From NCBI RefSeq assembly GCF_023502205.1, contig NZ_JAMFLG010000012.1, positions 1-64,000 of the forward strand: a stretch of 64,000 nucleotides of DNA, given 5' to 3'. Of the stretch, positions 32,639-41,550 are shown in pieces. A program made the position numbers and the translations under genes. Position 1 is the stretch's first letter. Each line of letters opens with the position of its first letter. The DNA is from Aquiflexum sp. TKW24L. GTDB taxonomy: Bacteria > Bacteroidota > Bacteroidia > Cytophagales > Cyclobacteriaceae. The notes beneath the pieces were generated by a model. The model saw only the letters and a list, made by a program, of their open reading frames with translations, had not been told where the DNA came from and did not search any database.

Positions 32639-35056
32639 TTAATTGGTAACCCTTCTCTGTTCCTCTTGGGATCCTACTTTTCTATCTCTGGTTCCTTTGA
32701 TTTTGCTATTTCCAAACTGATAGGTGTATGTAGCCATGAACACCCTTTTTTCATACTTAAATCTTATATAAAAATCTAAATCAGCACCATCGAATGATCT
32801 CCCCCTGATTTGACTGGTTTCGAGGATGTCGTTGCAGGATAACCTCAGGACCCCCGCCTTTTGGAAGTTTTTTTGGACTCCTAGGTTAAGAAAGCCCCGA
32901 GAAAGTCCCAAGTAATATCCGTTGATGCTGGGAGACATGTAATTTCCCATCAACTCAATGGTGTAATTTTTGGGCAGCGTGAAAGTGTTGGTCAACACTA
33001 CCTGCAGACCTTTCTGATCAACATCATAAATCTCCCCGTTCAGCTCAGATTTGACTCTTTGATAATTTGCTGTAAAGTTGTTTTGGGCTTCCCACCAAGA
33101 AGTCAACTTCAAGGGGAAAGCTATCATCAAGGAAACTGTCTGCCTTTGGTCGATATTTTCCGTTTTCAGAAATACCGTGTTTGTCTCTTCATCCAGAGTA
33201 GGTTGAAACCTTGCAATAACATTTTGGTCCGTGCTGTGCTGCAGCGAGAAAATCCAGCTTTTGTGGGAATAATCTGTTTTGAAGGTATTGGTGTAAGTAG
33301 GCAGGATGTTTTCATTTCCGGCGAAGAAGGTAAAAGGGTCAGAAAAAAACGCAAAAGGTGCCATCTCATTGAAAGTGGGGCGGGTAATCCTGCGTCCATA
33401 GGATAGCTGAACCAAGTTGTCTGGATTAATTTTTCTGGATAAAAATGCCGTTGGAAAGAAATCACCGTAATGCCTGTCAACGATTTTCTCTCCCGAAACG
33501 GTAGTGAGGTTGGTTTTGGTGTTCTCGTACCTGACTCCTGCATTCAAGGAAGTCTTTTCATCAAATTTGATTTTGGCTGAGGAAAATGCTGCCAATATAT
33601 CCTCATTGAGAAAGCCATCATTTGTGAATTTTGGATCGATCTGCCAATCTGATTCAAATTTCTCTTCGAAGACTACAGTATTGGTGAATTTTGAAAGAGT
33701 AGCTCTGATACCTGATTCTACAGCTACTGATTTGCCAATTTTCATGGAATGGTTAAAGTCTGTTACCCACAGCTCAATGGGAGTATCCTTGCTTATTCTG
33801 AATTCCTGTGAACCGATCAAATCATTGGATTCATTGTAATTCGTAATGGTATATCCCGATGGATTGGCATTATTGTAAGTCAGGTAGTCTACATTGGTAC
33901 TGATGACATGCCCGTTTTGGAATGTATGCTGAAGATTGATGTTGCCCATGATATGACTCCATTTATTGACTTCTACCGTTGTCATCCTAAAAAGTGTATC
34001 CGGGGAAATGGAAAAACTGGATTTGGTAGTATTAAAAGCCGTCATTTCCCAACGGTTATTGTAGCCACTGACCAAGCCACTGAGGATGGTTTTGCTGCTT
34101 AGCTTGTAGTCAAACCCTGCCTGGTAATTGATGGATTTTCTGGTCGAATATCTATCGGTGTAGGTATCAATACGAATGTCTTCAAATCCGTTATTGTTTC
34201 CTCTAAATTGTTCCCACTCTGCTACCTGATTTACATAGGTCGAGGCCAAAAGAACAAACCAACTGAATTTTGCTCCCTGATGATTGAGATTGAAACTCAT
34301 ATTGCCATTATATCCCGATCCATAGCCTTGTCCGATGGTAAGGGAACCCTTGGTGCCTATCATAGAATTGTCCTTTTTCATCACGATATTGATAAACCCT
34401 GCATCGCCGTCAGCATCATAGTTTGCAGGAGGGACAGTGATGATTTCGATCTTTTCGACATCACTCGAATTGAGACCTGCCAACATCTGATAGGCAGCTT
34501 CGAGCGGCATTCTGAATCTTTGGCCGTTCATCAGGATGACAACCCCGTCTTTGCCTAAAACGGAGATCGAATTACTCTGCCTGTTGACCATTACCCCGGG
34601 AGCCCTATCGAGTACATCGATGACCGATAACCCCGCAGCTGAAATACTGTTGGCCACATTGACTACCATTTTTCCCTCTTCCAACTCAAAAAATGGCCGA
34701 GTGGCAACTACCGTTACTTCTTCCAAATTTTGATCTGCTTCAACCAAAATAATGGGCTCCAAATTATTTTTTTCTGTCCCCGAGAAACTAAACGCCGGAG
34801 TGTAAGTTTTAGCATACCCGAGGATATGTACTTCCACATAGTATTCCCCTTTGGGTATTTCTTTAAAAATATAATTTCCGGATTCATCGGAAATGACCCC
34901 TTTCACCATAGAGGAATCAGGTTTATTCCATAGTATCACATTGGCAAAGGACATCTCTTTAGCCCGTGAATCATGAACTTTTCCCTGAATTAAGCCTTGT
35001 GAAAATCCTAGTGTAGATAAGAAAGATAAAAAGATAGATACTATTAATGTCTTCAT
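32639..35056 (-). CDS. Outer-membrane beta-barrel protein (TonB-receptor-like, OMP_b-brl_3)
   Basis: An 805-residue outer-membrane protein with a signal peptide (1-19). Residues ~22-105 are a carboxypeptidase-regulatory-like domain (IQGKVHDSRAKEMSFANVILWN through GEYYVEVHILGYAKTY). Residues ~120-230 are a plug-like domain (SISAAGLSVIDVLDRAPGVMV, then VPPANYDADGDAGFINIVMKK). The rest is a beta-barrel of the OMP_b-brl_3 type, common in Bacteroidota and often encoded next to two-component systems. Ligand unknown. Operator site 2 lies about 109 bases upstream of the start. Confidence 0.88.
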   Translation of the reverse strand: MKTLIVSIFLSFLSTLGFSQGLIQGKVHDSRAKEMSFANVILWNKPDSSMVKGVISDESGNYIFKEIPKGEYYVEVHILGYAKTYTPAFSFSGTEKNNLEPIILVEADQNLEEVTVVATRPFFELEEGKMVVNVANSISAAGLSVIDVLDRAPGVMVNRQSNSISVLGKDGVVILMNGQRFRMPLEAAYQMLAGLNSSDVEKIEIITVPPANYDADGDAGFINIVMKKDNSMIGTKGSLTIGQGYGSGYNGNMSFNLNHQGAKFSWFVLLASTYVNQVAEWEQFRGNNNGFEDIRIDTYTDRYSTRKSINYQAGFDYKLSSKTILSGLVSGYNNRWEMTAFNTTKSSFSISPDTLFRMTTVEVNKWSHIMGNINLQHTFQNGHVISTNVDYLTYNNANPSGYTITNYNESNDLIGSQEFRISKDTPIELWVTDFNHSMKIGKSVAVESGIRATLSKFTNTVVFEEKFESDWQIDPKFTNDGFLNEDILAAFSSAKIKFDEKTSLNAGVRYENTKTNLTTVSGEKIVDRHYGDFFPTAFLSRKINPDNLVQLSYGRRITRPTFNEMAPFAFFSDPFTFFAGNENILPTYTNTFKTDYSHKSWIFSLQHSTDQNVIARFQPTLDEETNTVFLKTENIDQRQTVSLMIAFPLKLTSWWEAQNNFTANYQRVKSELNGEIYDVDQKGLQVVLTNTFTLPKNYTIELMGNYMSPSINGYYLGLSRGFLNLGVQKNFQKAGVLRLSCNDILETSQIRGRSFDGADLDFYIRFKYEKRVFMATYTYQFGNSKIKGTRDRKVGSQEEQRRVTN

Positions 35057-35164
35057 GTAATAAATGGTTAAAAATTAGAAGGAGAAAAAAATCTTTGTGT
35101 TTTTGAGTATTTTTAAGTTTGGATGAAAAGATAATTTTTTCACTTTTCAATTAAAACCCAACAA

Positions 35165-35189
35165 GGACGAAATAGCTAATTTTTTGTCC
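35165..35189. promoter_or_regulatory. GGAC-N17-GTCC operator, site 2 (outer-membrane protein gene)
   Basis: GGAC at 35165-35168 and GTCC at 35186-35189, 17 bases apart. The flanks (CAAGGACGAAA on one side, CGCATGGATTTATTT on the other) are almost the same as at site 1. It lies upstream of the leftward beta-barrel gene. Confidence 0.6.
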
Positions 35190-35385
35190 CAACGCATGGA
35201 TTTATTTCCCCAATGAAAAAATATTAAAATACCTAAAATTATAATTATTTCTAAAAATATTTACGAGGCTATATTTTCAAAAACAATCCTGTTCTCCTTT
35301 CTGATTAGCACATTTTCAGATGATTTCTTGCAGAATTGTTAAAACTTATTTATTTCGTTTTAAAAAAGTCAGTCAAAAAAAGCAT

Positions 35386-35428
35386 AAAAAAACTGAGTAG
35401 GTATTTATTTATACCCCTCAGTTTTTTA
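35386..35428. terminator. Bidirectional intrinsic terminator
   Basis: AAAAAACTGA (35387-35396) pairs with TCAGTTTTTT (35418-35427), with an inner GGTAT/ATACC stem. A-run on one side and T-run on the other let it work in both directions. It ends the leftward DUF4440 lipoprotein transcript (stop at 35456). The rest of the 35057-35455 gap holds operator site 2. Confidence 0.8.
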
Positions 35429-35455
35429 AAAGGAATGAACAGTGAATGACTGAGA

Positions 35456-35980
35456 TTAATTTTGTGTCGGTCCGTTGTTACTGATATCTCTGACGCAGAT
35501 ATACTTTCCATTGCGTTTTTCCCAGATAGCCATATAGTTACCCGATGAAACAACTTTGCCTGAAGCATCCTTTCGGGTGGTTTTTCCCACTTCGGTGATG
35601 GTGTTTTCATCCCCAAAAACGTCAAGGACCTCGTATGTCACTGTATGGCCTGCAGTTCTTTTGGCCATGCTTGCCTCAAGTTCTTTTTGGATGGCAGCTT
35701 TACCTACAGCCATCGGAGTTCCGCTTCCCATACTCACCGCGTCGTCCGCATAAAAAGCAAGCAAAGCAGGGACGTCACCTGCATTATCTGCGGCAGCCCA
35801 AGCTGTTTCCAATGCTTGGATTTCAGCTTTGATAGCACCCATATCAGGCTCAGCGGCAACTGTCGGCGCCATTACTTCCGGAGCGGCCGCTTCTTCGGGA
35901 GCTGGTGCGCTACAGCCAATACTAAATAAAGCGAGAGCCATACAGGCAGTCGCAGTGCGAAAATAGTTTTTCATAGTCAT
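35456..35980 (-). CDS. DUF4440/NTF2-like lipoprotein
   Basis: A 174-residue protein with a lipobox (FSIGC, Cys at about 23), an alanine-proline-glutamate-rich linker to about 45, then an NTF2-like fold (EIQALETAWAAADNAGDVPALLAFYADDAV, ending SGNYMAIWEKRNGKYICVRDI). Likely anchored to the inner or outer membrane facing the periplasm. Ligand unknown. Its leader contains a diverged copy of the element found before the two NTF2-like twins. It ends in a strong terminator. Confidence 0.88.
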   Translation of the reverse strand: MTMKNYFRTATACMALALFSIGCSAPAPEEAAAPEVMAPTVAAEPDMGAIKAEIQALETAWAAADNAGDVPALLAFYADDAVSMGSGTPMAVGKAAIQKELEASMAKRTAGHTVTYEVLDVFGDENTITEVGKTTRKDASGKVVSSGNYMAIWEKRNGKYICVRDISNNGPTQN

Positions 35981-35993
35981 TTTGGTTGTTGTT

Positions 35994-36027
35994 TAGTGCC
36001 TACTTTGGTCGGTTTTCGGCTTTCCCG
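35994..36027 (-). promoter_or_regulatory. Conserved leader element (third, diverged)
   Basis: On the minus strand GGGAAAGCCGAAAACC is followed by GACCAAAGTAGGCACTAAA, close to the two elements at 27.1 and 27.7 kb though the downstream proteins share little sequence. It ends about 13 bases before the ATG. Confidence 0.5.
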
Positions 36028-36058
36028 TTTTTCATTTTATCCTTACATGACAATACAT

Positions 36059-37360
36059 TTACTTCCTAAAAGGTGGCTTTTGAAGATAGCTCAGCCTTCT
36101 CCACACCCATTCCATTGGACCGAAATGGAAATACTTCAGCCATATCGGACTTAAGATCAATTGGAATATCCATATAGAAAACACGACATAAAGCAGCTCA
36201 AACCGCTCCAACTTTCCGAATAAGCCAAATCCCACTCCTGTAAAAACAAACATGCAGATGACTGAATTCATCAGGTAATTTGTAAGCGCCATTTTGCCGA
36301 CGGCCGCCAAGCTGTGTTTGAGCCATTCGAGTATCGGAATCTTGGAAAACATCATGATCATCCCGATATGACCCATGGCAACGGGAACACGGCCGAGGTC
36401 ATAGGTCATATTGGTTTTTGCAAACCCGAGATAAGAAAAGTCACTTGCCATGATGGAGCTGATTTCATAGTAATTGACCAAAAACCCAACTCCATAGCCC
36501 AACAAAACCATGACAGCATAAAATCTATAGGTTTTTTCCCCTGAAAGAATTTTCCATTTGAAGAGCGCGATCCCAAGCAGCATCATGGGCAAAATATCCC
36601 AAAGGTCATATCTGTAGGCGAAATAAGTGTTGAAAAAAGTATTGACAGGTGCCAAGTAGATGACCACATCGACATACCCTTTCCGCATACTTTCATGTTC
36701 AAAATCGATAAATTCCTGAGAACGCTCATATAACTTTTGCTCCCACCGGCTGACGGCGTCTTTCATTGGTTTGGTAAGTGGTGTTCCTTGGTCCTTAAAG
36801 GTTTCAGCCAAGGCTACTTGCTCCAACATAGCCACATCATTGCGATAATCTACATAACTCCAAAGTGAGCCTATGGAAAATAAAAAAACAGCAATCAGGA
36901 CAAGGAATTTGGAACTGATTCTTCTAAAAGAATAAACAAAAAAACCCATCAGGGCATATTCGTAAAGAATCTCCCCTCTCCACAACAACAAATACCCATG
37001 CACCAACCCAAAAAACAACAACCACAGCAGTCTTCTGAAATAGATGTCTGCGGCCTTGATACCTGCATTTTTTTTCTCAAACCTATCCAAAAGGATAAAC
37101 ATCCCCACCCCAAACAAAAGAGAAAACAGGGCCCTCATGGTCCCTTCAAAAAATAGGTTTGAGGCAATCCAAGCACCCAAATTCCAACCTTCTGCTCCCC
37201 CCGAAACGGTAGGGTCATTGTAAGCTCCGGATAAACCGAATCCATTGATATTCATCAATAGGATTCCGCAAAGAACGATGCCACGCATGACATCCAGGGA
37301 GGTAACCCGCTCCGACAATTCAATCGGCACTAGGCCGCTATCAATCTTAATGTCTTTCAT
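36059..37360 (-). CDS. DUF418-family membrane protein
   Basis: A 433-residue multi-pass protein (about ten helices). The start ERVTSLDVMRGIVLCGILLMNINGF is typical, and the DUF418 domain is in the C-terminal half (ALTNYLMNSVICMFVF, then SPIWLKYFHFGPMEWVWRRLSY). The family is related to membrane acyltransferases, but its activity is unknown. Upstream lies a 548-base control region shared with the divergent histidine kinase gene. The DUF4440 lipoprotein follows 78 bases downstream on the same strand. Confidence 0.87.
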   Translation of the reverse strand: MKDIKIDSGLVPIELSERVTSLDVMRGIVLCGILLMNINGFGLSGAYNDPTVSGGAEGWNLGAWIASNLFFEGTMRALFSLLFGVGMFILLDRFEKKNAGIKAADIYFRRLLWLLFFGLVHGYLLLWRGEILYEYALMGFFVYSFRRISSKFLVLIAVFLFSIGSLWSYVDYRNDVAMLEQVALAETFKDQGTPLTKPMKDAVSRWEQKLYERSQEFIDFEHESMRKGYVDVVIYLAPVNTFFNTYFAYRYDLWDILPMMLLGIALFKWKILSGEKTYRFYAVMVLLGYGVGFLVNYYEISSIMASDFSYLGFAKTNMTYDLGRVPVAMGHIGMIMMFSKIPILEWLKHSLAAVGKMALTNYLMNSVICMFVFTGVGFGLFGKLERFELLYVVFSIWIFQLILSPIWLKYFHFGPMEWVWRRLSYLQKPPFRK

Positions 37361-37788
37361 AAAGTTCGTTTCTGTCTGTACTTAAAATAAAAAATAGGAC
37401 AACCGGGTTGGCGCAACTATTGGTCGATTCGTTGCATTCCCCCGATCATCCCATCTAAATAATTCAGACATTAATCTGAATCTACCTTCATCGTTCAAAA
37501 AGGGTTACTCTTTATAAAAAAGTTCATTTATAAATTAGGGCTTATAAATTTCGATAAACACATTTGAATTTTCAGAAGAGACCCTTTGGATCGGCACTCG
37601 TCTTCTTCCTGACTTTACATTTATTCTAACATGATGTTGCTTAGTATGTGGTCAGGGAATATTAAGAGGTTGGTGGTTTTATGTTTTTTTTAAACTTACC
37701 TATCAAGTCAATAGAGGTACAAAGATTTTCAATTGATTTAATGACGCATCTAATTAAGCTTTGATACACACAAAAAAGAAATGACTTA

Positions 37789-37813
37789 GGACAAACGACC
37801 ACATATATTGTCC
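37789..37813. promoter_or_regulatory. GGAC-N17-GTCC operator, site 4 (kinase/DUF418 control region)
   Basis: GGAC at 37789-37792 and GTCC at 37810-37813, again with 17 bases between; outward positions differ more than at sites 1-3. It lies about 96 bases before the kinase ATG and 429 bases before the divergent DUF418 gene. The rest of the 37361-37908 gap is AT-rich with no gene. Autoregulation of the two-component operon is the simplest reading. Confidence 0.5.
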
Positions 37814-37908
37814 GAATGCCATCCAAAAATTTCCGGTGAGTAAAAAGTGAGAAATAATATTTGGAAATTTTGGTTAAATTGACATTGATAAAATATTATA
37901 TTTCAGAG

Positions 37909-39852
37909 ATGAAAAGAATTTTTTCCCTTCTGTTTTATTTGATCACCCTCCAAGTAGAGGCTCAGCTCTATTATAAAAATGGGAAAATAGACTACAGGCA
38001 GGTTTTTGTTGAGACAGATGATTTTGATGCGGATTACTTAGATCGACTAGAATCGGGCCTCAAAGATATCAAAGTGAATACACTGAGGGTCAAAGTCTTG
38101 AATGACCTCGGGTATTATTACCATACCAGAAATCTCAAAAAATCCATGACCATCATCACTCAGGGACTTGAAGAGGCAAGACTGATGGATGACAAATATT
38201 GGGAAGGAAGACTGCAGGTTTCCCAAGGGGCCATCTTACTGAGGCTTGATGAGCTGGATTGGGCCGAAATAGTGCTTAAAAGTGCCATCGAAAAAATCCC
38301 GGAGAAGGAAAGCTGGCTGCTTTACACCAACCTAGGTTATGTGTTTGAAAGACAGGGGAATCTTGGGGTGGCGTTTGAGTATGCAGCCAAGACATTGAAG
38401 ATTGGAGAAAAGTACCGGGATGAAAAAGCGATTGCCATGGCTTATTCTGATATGAGCAATCTTTTTTGGAAACAGGAGAAATATGAAATCGGCTTGGAAT
38501 ATGGATTGAAGTCTTTGGAAATTTTTGAAAAGAGAAATCTGAAAGACCTAGATTATGATTTTACACTTCAGGTAGTGGGCAGCAACCTGATCAAACTTGG
38601 CAAGTATGAGGAAGCTCGCAGGTATTTTGAGAAATCCATCATCATCGGAGAAAAATATGGATTTTACAATAACCTGAGCGATACCTACATCGCTCTTTCA
38701 GATTTGTACAATGAGCTTGGTGATTACAAGGAAGCCGAAAAATCAGGCTTTGAAGCTCTGAAATATGCCGAATTATTGGATAATAATTTCATGATAATGC
38801 GCTCATTGTTGTCTTTGGGAAAATCCAACAACAGTATCGGCCATTTCTCCCACGCTATCCAACTTTTGGAAAAAAGCATTCTCGTCGCATCCAATGACTT
38901 CGGGGACAAATATTACCTAGGACTTGTTTACAATGAATTGAGCGAGTCCTATGAAGGGGAAAAAAGGTTTGCCAAAGCCTTAGAGGCCTACAAAAAGTAT
39001 GATGAGCTCCGACAAAGTGTTTTTACTTCAGAAGCTGATCAGAGAATTTCCCAATTACAAACTGAAATGAATGTCTCCCAAAAGGAACACACCATTAACC
39101 TACAGCAGGCAAGGTTGGAAAAACAAAAGATTCTCCAGACTTTCGTCTTGACACTATCAGGACTTTTGGTTGTCATTCTAGGCGTTCTATTTATCGTGAT
39201 GAGGCGACGTAGGAATTACAACCTGCTTTTAGAACAACAGAATCTCGAAAAGGAGTATTTATTGAAAGAAATCCACCATCGTGTAAAAAACAACCTAGAG
39301 ACAATTTCCAGTCTCTTGGCATTACAGACAGCCAAGATTGAAAATAAAGAATTTCAAAGTATCATGGAAGAAACCCAAAACAGGGTTCATAGCATCGGAT
39401 TGATCCATCAGAAACTGTATCAGGGCAAAGACATCAAATCAATAGAAATGAGAGATTTTTTCTTAACCTTGGGTGAGTACATTATAGACACCTTCAATGC
39501 CTCAAGCCGAATTGAGCTATATTGCGATATGGAACCCTTGGGGTTGGACATCGACCGGGCCATACCGATAGGATTGATTGTCAATGAACTGCTTTCAAAC
39601 TCCCTCAAGTACGCCTTTCCAAATGAAAAGCATGGAAAGATCAAAATCTCTTTATCTGAAAAAAACTCACATCTTATCCTTCATTTTTCTGACGACGGAA
39701 TAGGTATGGGAGAAAAACCCGAAATCCGTGGATCGGGATTCGGCACCCAATTGATCACTTTGCTAACCCGTCAACTTGATGGAAAAATGGCTTTATTTAC
39801 TAATTCCGGAACAGAAATCTTCTTTGAATTCCAAACCCAAAAAGCAGCATGA
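37909..39852 (+). CDS. TPR-containing sensor histidine kinase (HisKA_2 type)
   Basis: A 647-residue kinase. I start at ATG 37909 (MKRIFSLLFYLITL), which gives a signal peptide, instead of the TTG at 37861. Residues ~60-370 are tetratricopeptide-like helical repeats in the periplasm. A coiled coil and one transmembrane helix (about 411-431) follow. The DHp motif is EIHHRVKNNLETISSLL with phospho-accepting His456. The ATPase shows NELLSNSLKYAF, DDGIGMG and GSGFGTQLI. Architecture matches LytTR-coupled kinases. ATGA overlap with the regulator gene shows tight coupling. Confidence 0.92.
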   Translation: MKRIFSLLFYLITLQVEAQLYYKNGKIDYRQVFVETDDFDADYLDRLESGLKDIKVNTLRVKVLNDLGYYYHTRNLKKSMTIITQGLEEARLMDDKYWEGRLQVSQGAILLRLDELDWAEIVLKSAIEKIPEKESWLLYTNLGYVFERQGNLGVAFEYAAKTLKIGEKYRDEKAIAMAYSDMSNLFWKQEKYEIGLEYGLKSLEIFEKRNLKDLDYDFTLQVVGSNLIKLGKYEEARRYFEKSIIIGEKYGFYNNLSDTYIALSDLYNELGDYKEAEKSGFEALKYAELLDNNFMIMRSLLSLGKSNNSIGHFSHAIQLLEKSILVASNDFGDKYYLGLVYNELSESYEGEKRFAKALEAYKKYDELRQSVFTSEADQRISQLQTEMNVSQKEHTINLQQARLEKQKILQTFVLTLSGLLVVILGVLFIVMRRRRNYNLLLEQQNLEKEYLLKEIHHRVKNNLETISSLLALQTAKIENKEFQSIMEETQNRVHSIGLIHQKLYQGKDIKSIEMRDFFLTLGEYIIDTFNASSRIELYCDMEPLGLDIDRAIPIGLIVNELLSNSLKYAFPNEKHGKIKISLSEKNSHLILHFSDDGIGMGEKPEIRGSGFGTQLITLLTRQLDGKMALFTNSGTEIFFEFQTQKAA

Positions 39853-40583
39853 CCCATAAAACCCGAATTTTGATCGTAGAGGATGACATGATTATAGCGG
39901 CCAATATTGGCTTGCAGTTGAGTAACCTTGGTTATGAGGTGACAGGACTTGAATCAAGGGGGGAAGATGCCGTCCACCATGCCATCGAAAACAATCCGGA
40001 CATCATCTTGATGGACATCCAATTAAAAGGAAAAATAAATGGCATTGAAGCAGCCAAAGCCATCAAAAAATTGATCGACATACCGGTCATTTACCTTACT
40101 GCCAATGTGGATGATGCGACATTCAGCAATGCCAAGGAAACCCACCCATTTGCTTTTATATCCAAGCCATTCAACAAACTTGACCTTGAAAGAACTATTG
40201 CTTTGGTAGAGGATAAAATCAAAGAGAAACATCAGGATATCCTTTCCAATGACACCCTGGTCGAATATCAAGAAGACAGGATTTTTATCCGAAACCAAAA
40301 TAAATTTATCAAAGTCTTATTGGATGAGATCTTGTACATTGAGGCAGAAAGAAACTACTGTAATATTTTCCTTTCTAATCTCACTTATTTGATTGTCAGT
40401 CCATTAAGTAAACTTTGTGAAAAAATGGATCAAAGGAATTTCGTCAGGATCCACAGATCCTATGTTGTCAATTTTTCAAAACTTGATGCAGTCTCTGATT
40501 CCCATGTAGAAATTCAGGGTAAATTGATTCCGATAGGAAAGCAATTTAAAGAAGACTTGCACCGGTTGTTGAATAAAGTCTGA
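39849..40583 (+). CDS. LytTR-family response regulator
   Basis: A 244-residue regulator. The receiver domain (1-120) has Asp11-12 region VEDD, phospho-acceptor Asp56 (ILMDIQL), Thr84 and Lys106 (SKPF). The LytTR DNA-binding domain spans about 145-240 (LLDEILYIEAERNYCNIFL, then FVRIHRSYVVNFSKLD, then IPIGKQFKEDL). LytTR proteins bind two major-groove sites about two helix turns apart. The nearby GGAC-N17-GTCC sites have a 21-base centre spacing that suits this. The start overlaps the kinase stop by 4 bases. Confidence 0.93.
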   Translation: MTHKTRILIVEDDMIIAANIGLQLSNLGYEVTGLESRGEDAVHHAIENNPDIILMDIQLKGKINGIEAAKAIKKLIDIPVIYLTANVDDATFSNAKETHPFAFISKPFNKLDLERTIALVEDKIKEKHQDILSNDTLVEYQEDRIFIRNQNKFIKVLLDEILYIEAERNYCNIFLSNLTYLIVSPLSKLCEKMDQRNFVRIHRSYVVNFSKLDAVSDSHVEIQGKLIPIGKQFKEDLHRLLNKV

Positions 40584-40594
40584 ATCTGCTCGAA

Positions 40595-41356
40595 TTATCC
40601 TGCTGCCAAAATCCCTCCATCAATCGTAAAAGCACTACCTGTAATCCATGAGGACTCCTCACTTGCCAGAAACAAAACCAATTTGGCAATATCATCGGGT
40701 TCTCCAAGTCTTTTAAGCAGTGTGTTTTTGCCGGCATTTTCAACAGCTTTTTTTGGGTCGGGAAATGCTACTGCAGAAGCATGGATAAAAGGAGTATCCA
40801 CAGGTCCGGGACAAATAGTATTTATGCGGACCGTTGGCCCGTAATCCACTGCCATCTGTTTTGCCAAAGCCAATAATGCGGCCTTGGAAGCACAGTAAGC
40901 AGGATGATTTGGAAATGATTTGTAAGCCGCGATCGAGGAATTGACGACAACAGCTGCAGCCGGCCTTTTGAGCAATTCAGGCAAGGCAAATTTGAGAAGA
41001 AAAAAAACTGAGTCAACATTGGTTCTGAATGTGGTGTCCCAATCTGATGGATCCAGTTCGGTCACTGAACCCAAACCAAGCATTCCGGCATTGGTCACCA
41101 AGCCATCTAATTGCCTAAATGATTTTACAGCCAATTCGACAAGCTGCTGATTGTACTGAATATCACCAACATCCCCAGCCAAAAATTCAGCTTGCCCCCC
41201 TATTTCTTCAATTTCTTTCAATAAAATCTTTCCCTTGATTTTATCCCTCCCACTCAAGATCAGGTTTGCACCCTCTTTGGCAAATTCCAAAGCAATCGCC
41301 CTACCCATACCGCTCGTAGCCCCTGTGATGATGAAAGTTTTTTGATGGAGTTTCAT
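40595..41356 (-). CDS. Short-chain dehydrogenase/reductase
   Basis: A 253-residue classical SDR, convergent with the LytTR gene (11 bases between stops). TGATSGMG (11-18), TNAG (88-91), and the catalytic Ser140, Tyr154 and Lys158 (PAYCASK) are all present. SGRD after the second strand favours NADP. The end GGILAAG is unremarkable. Substrate unknown. It is distinct in sequence from the SDR at 23.7 kb. Confidence 0.92.
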   Translation of the reverse strand: MKLHQKTFIITGATSGMGRAIALEFAKEGANLILSGRDKIKGKILLKEIEEIGGQAEFLAGDVGDIQYNQQLVELAVKSFRQLDGLVTNAGMLGLGSVTELDPSDWDTTFRTNVDSVFFLLKFALPELLKRPAAAVVVNSSIAAYKSFPNHPAYCASKAALLALAKQMAVDYGPTVRINTICPGPVDTPFIHASAVAFPDPKKAVENAGKNTLLKRLGEPDDIAKLVLFLASEESSWITGSAFTIDGGILAAG

Positions 41357-41550
41357 AGCTAAATTCCTTTATTAAATCTTTTAATGTCTAAATCAAAAAT
41401 AGGCGACATTTTGCATCTTTATCGACCACCAAAATAAATTATAATTTTATGTCTTTAGTATCTGTATTAAATTCTGAAATTTCTTAGCTTTAAAAAGCTT
41501 TGACTTCTTTGTGAAAAATAAGGAAAAGCGAATTCAAACCCATTTTAACC

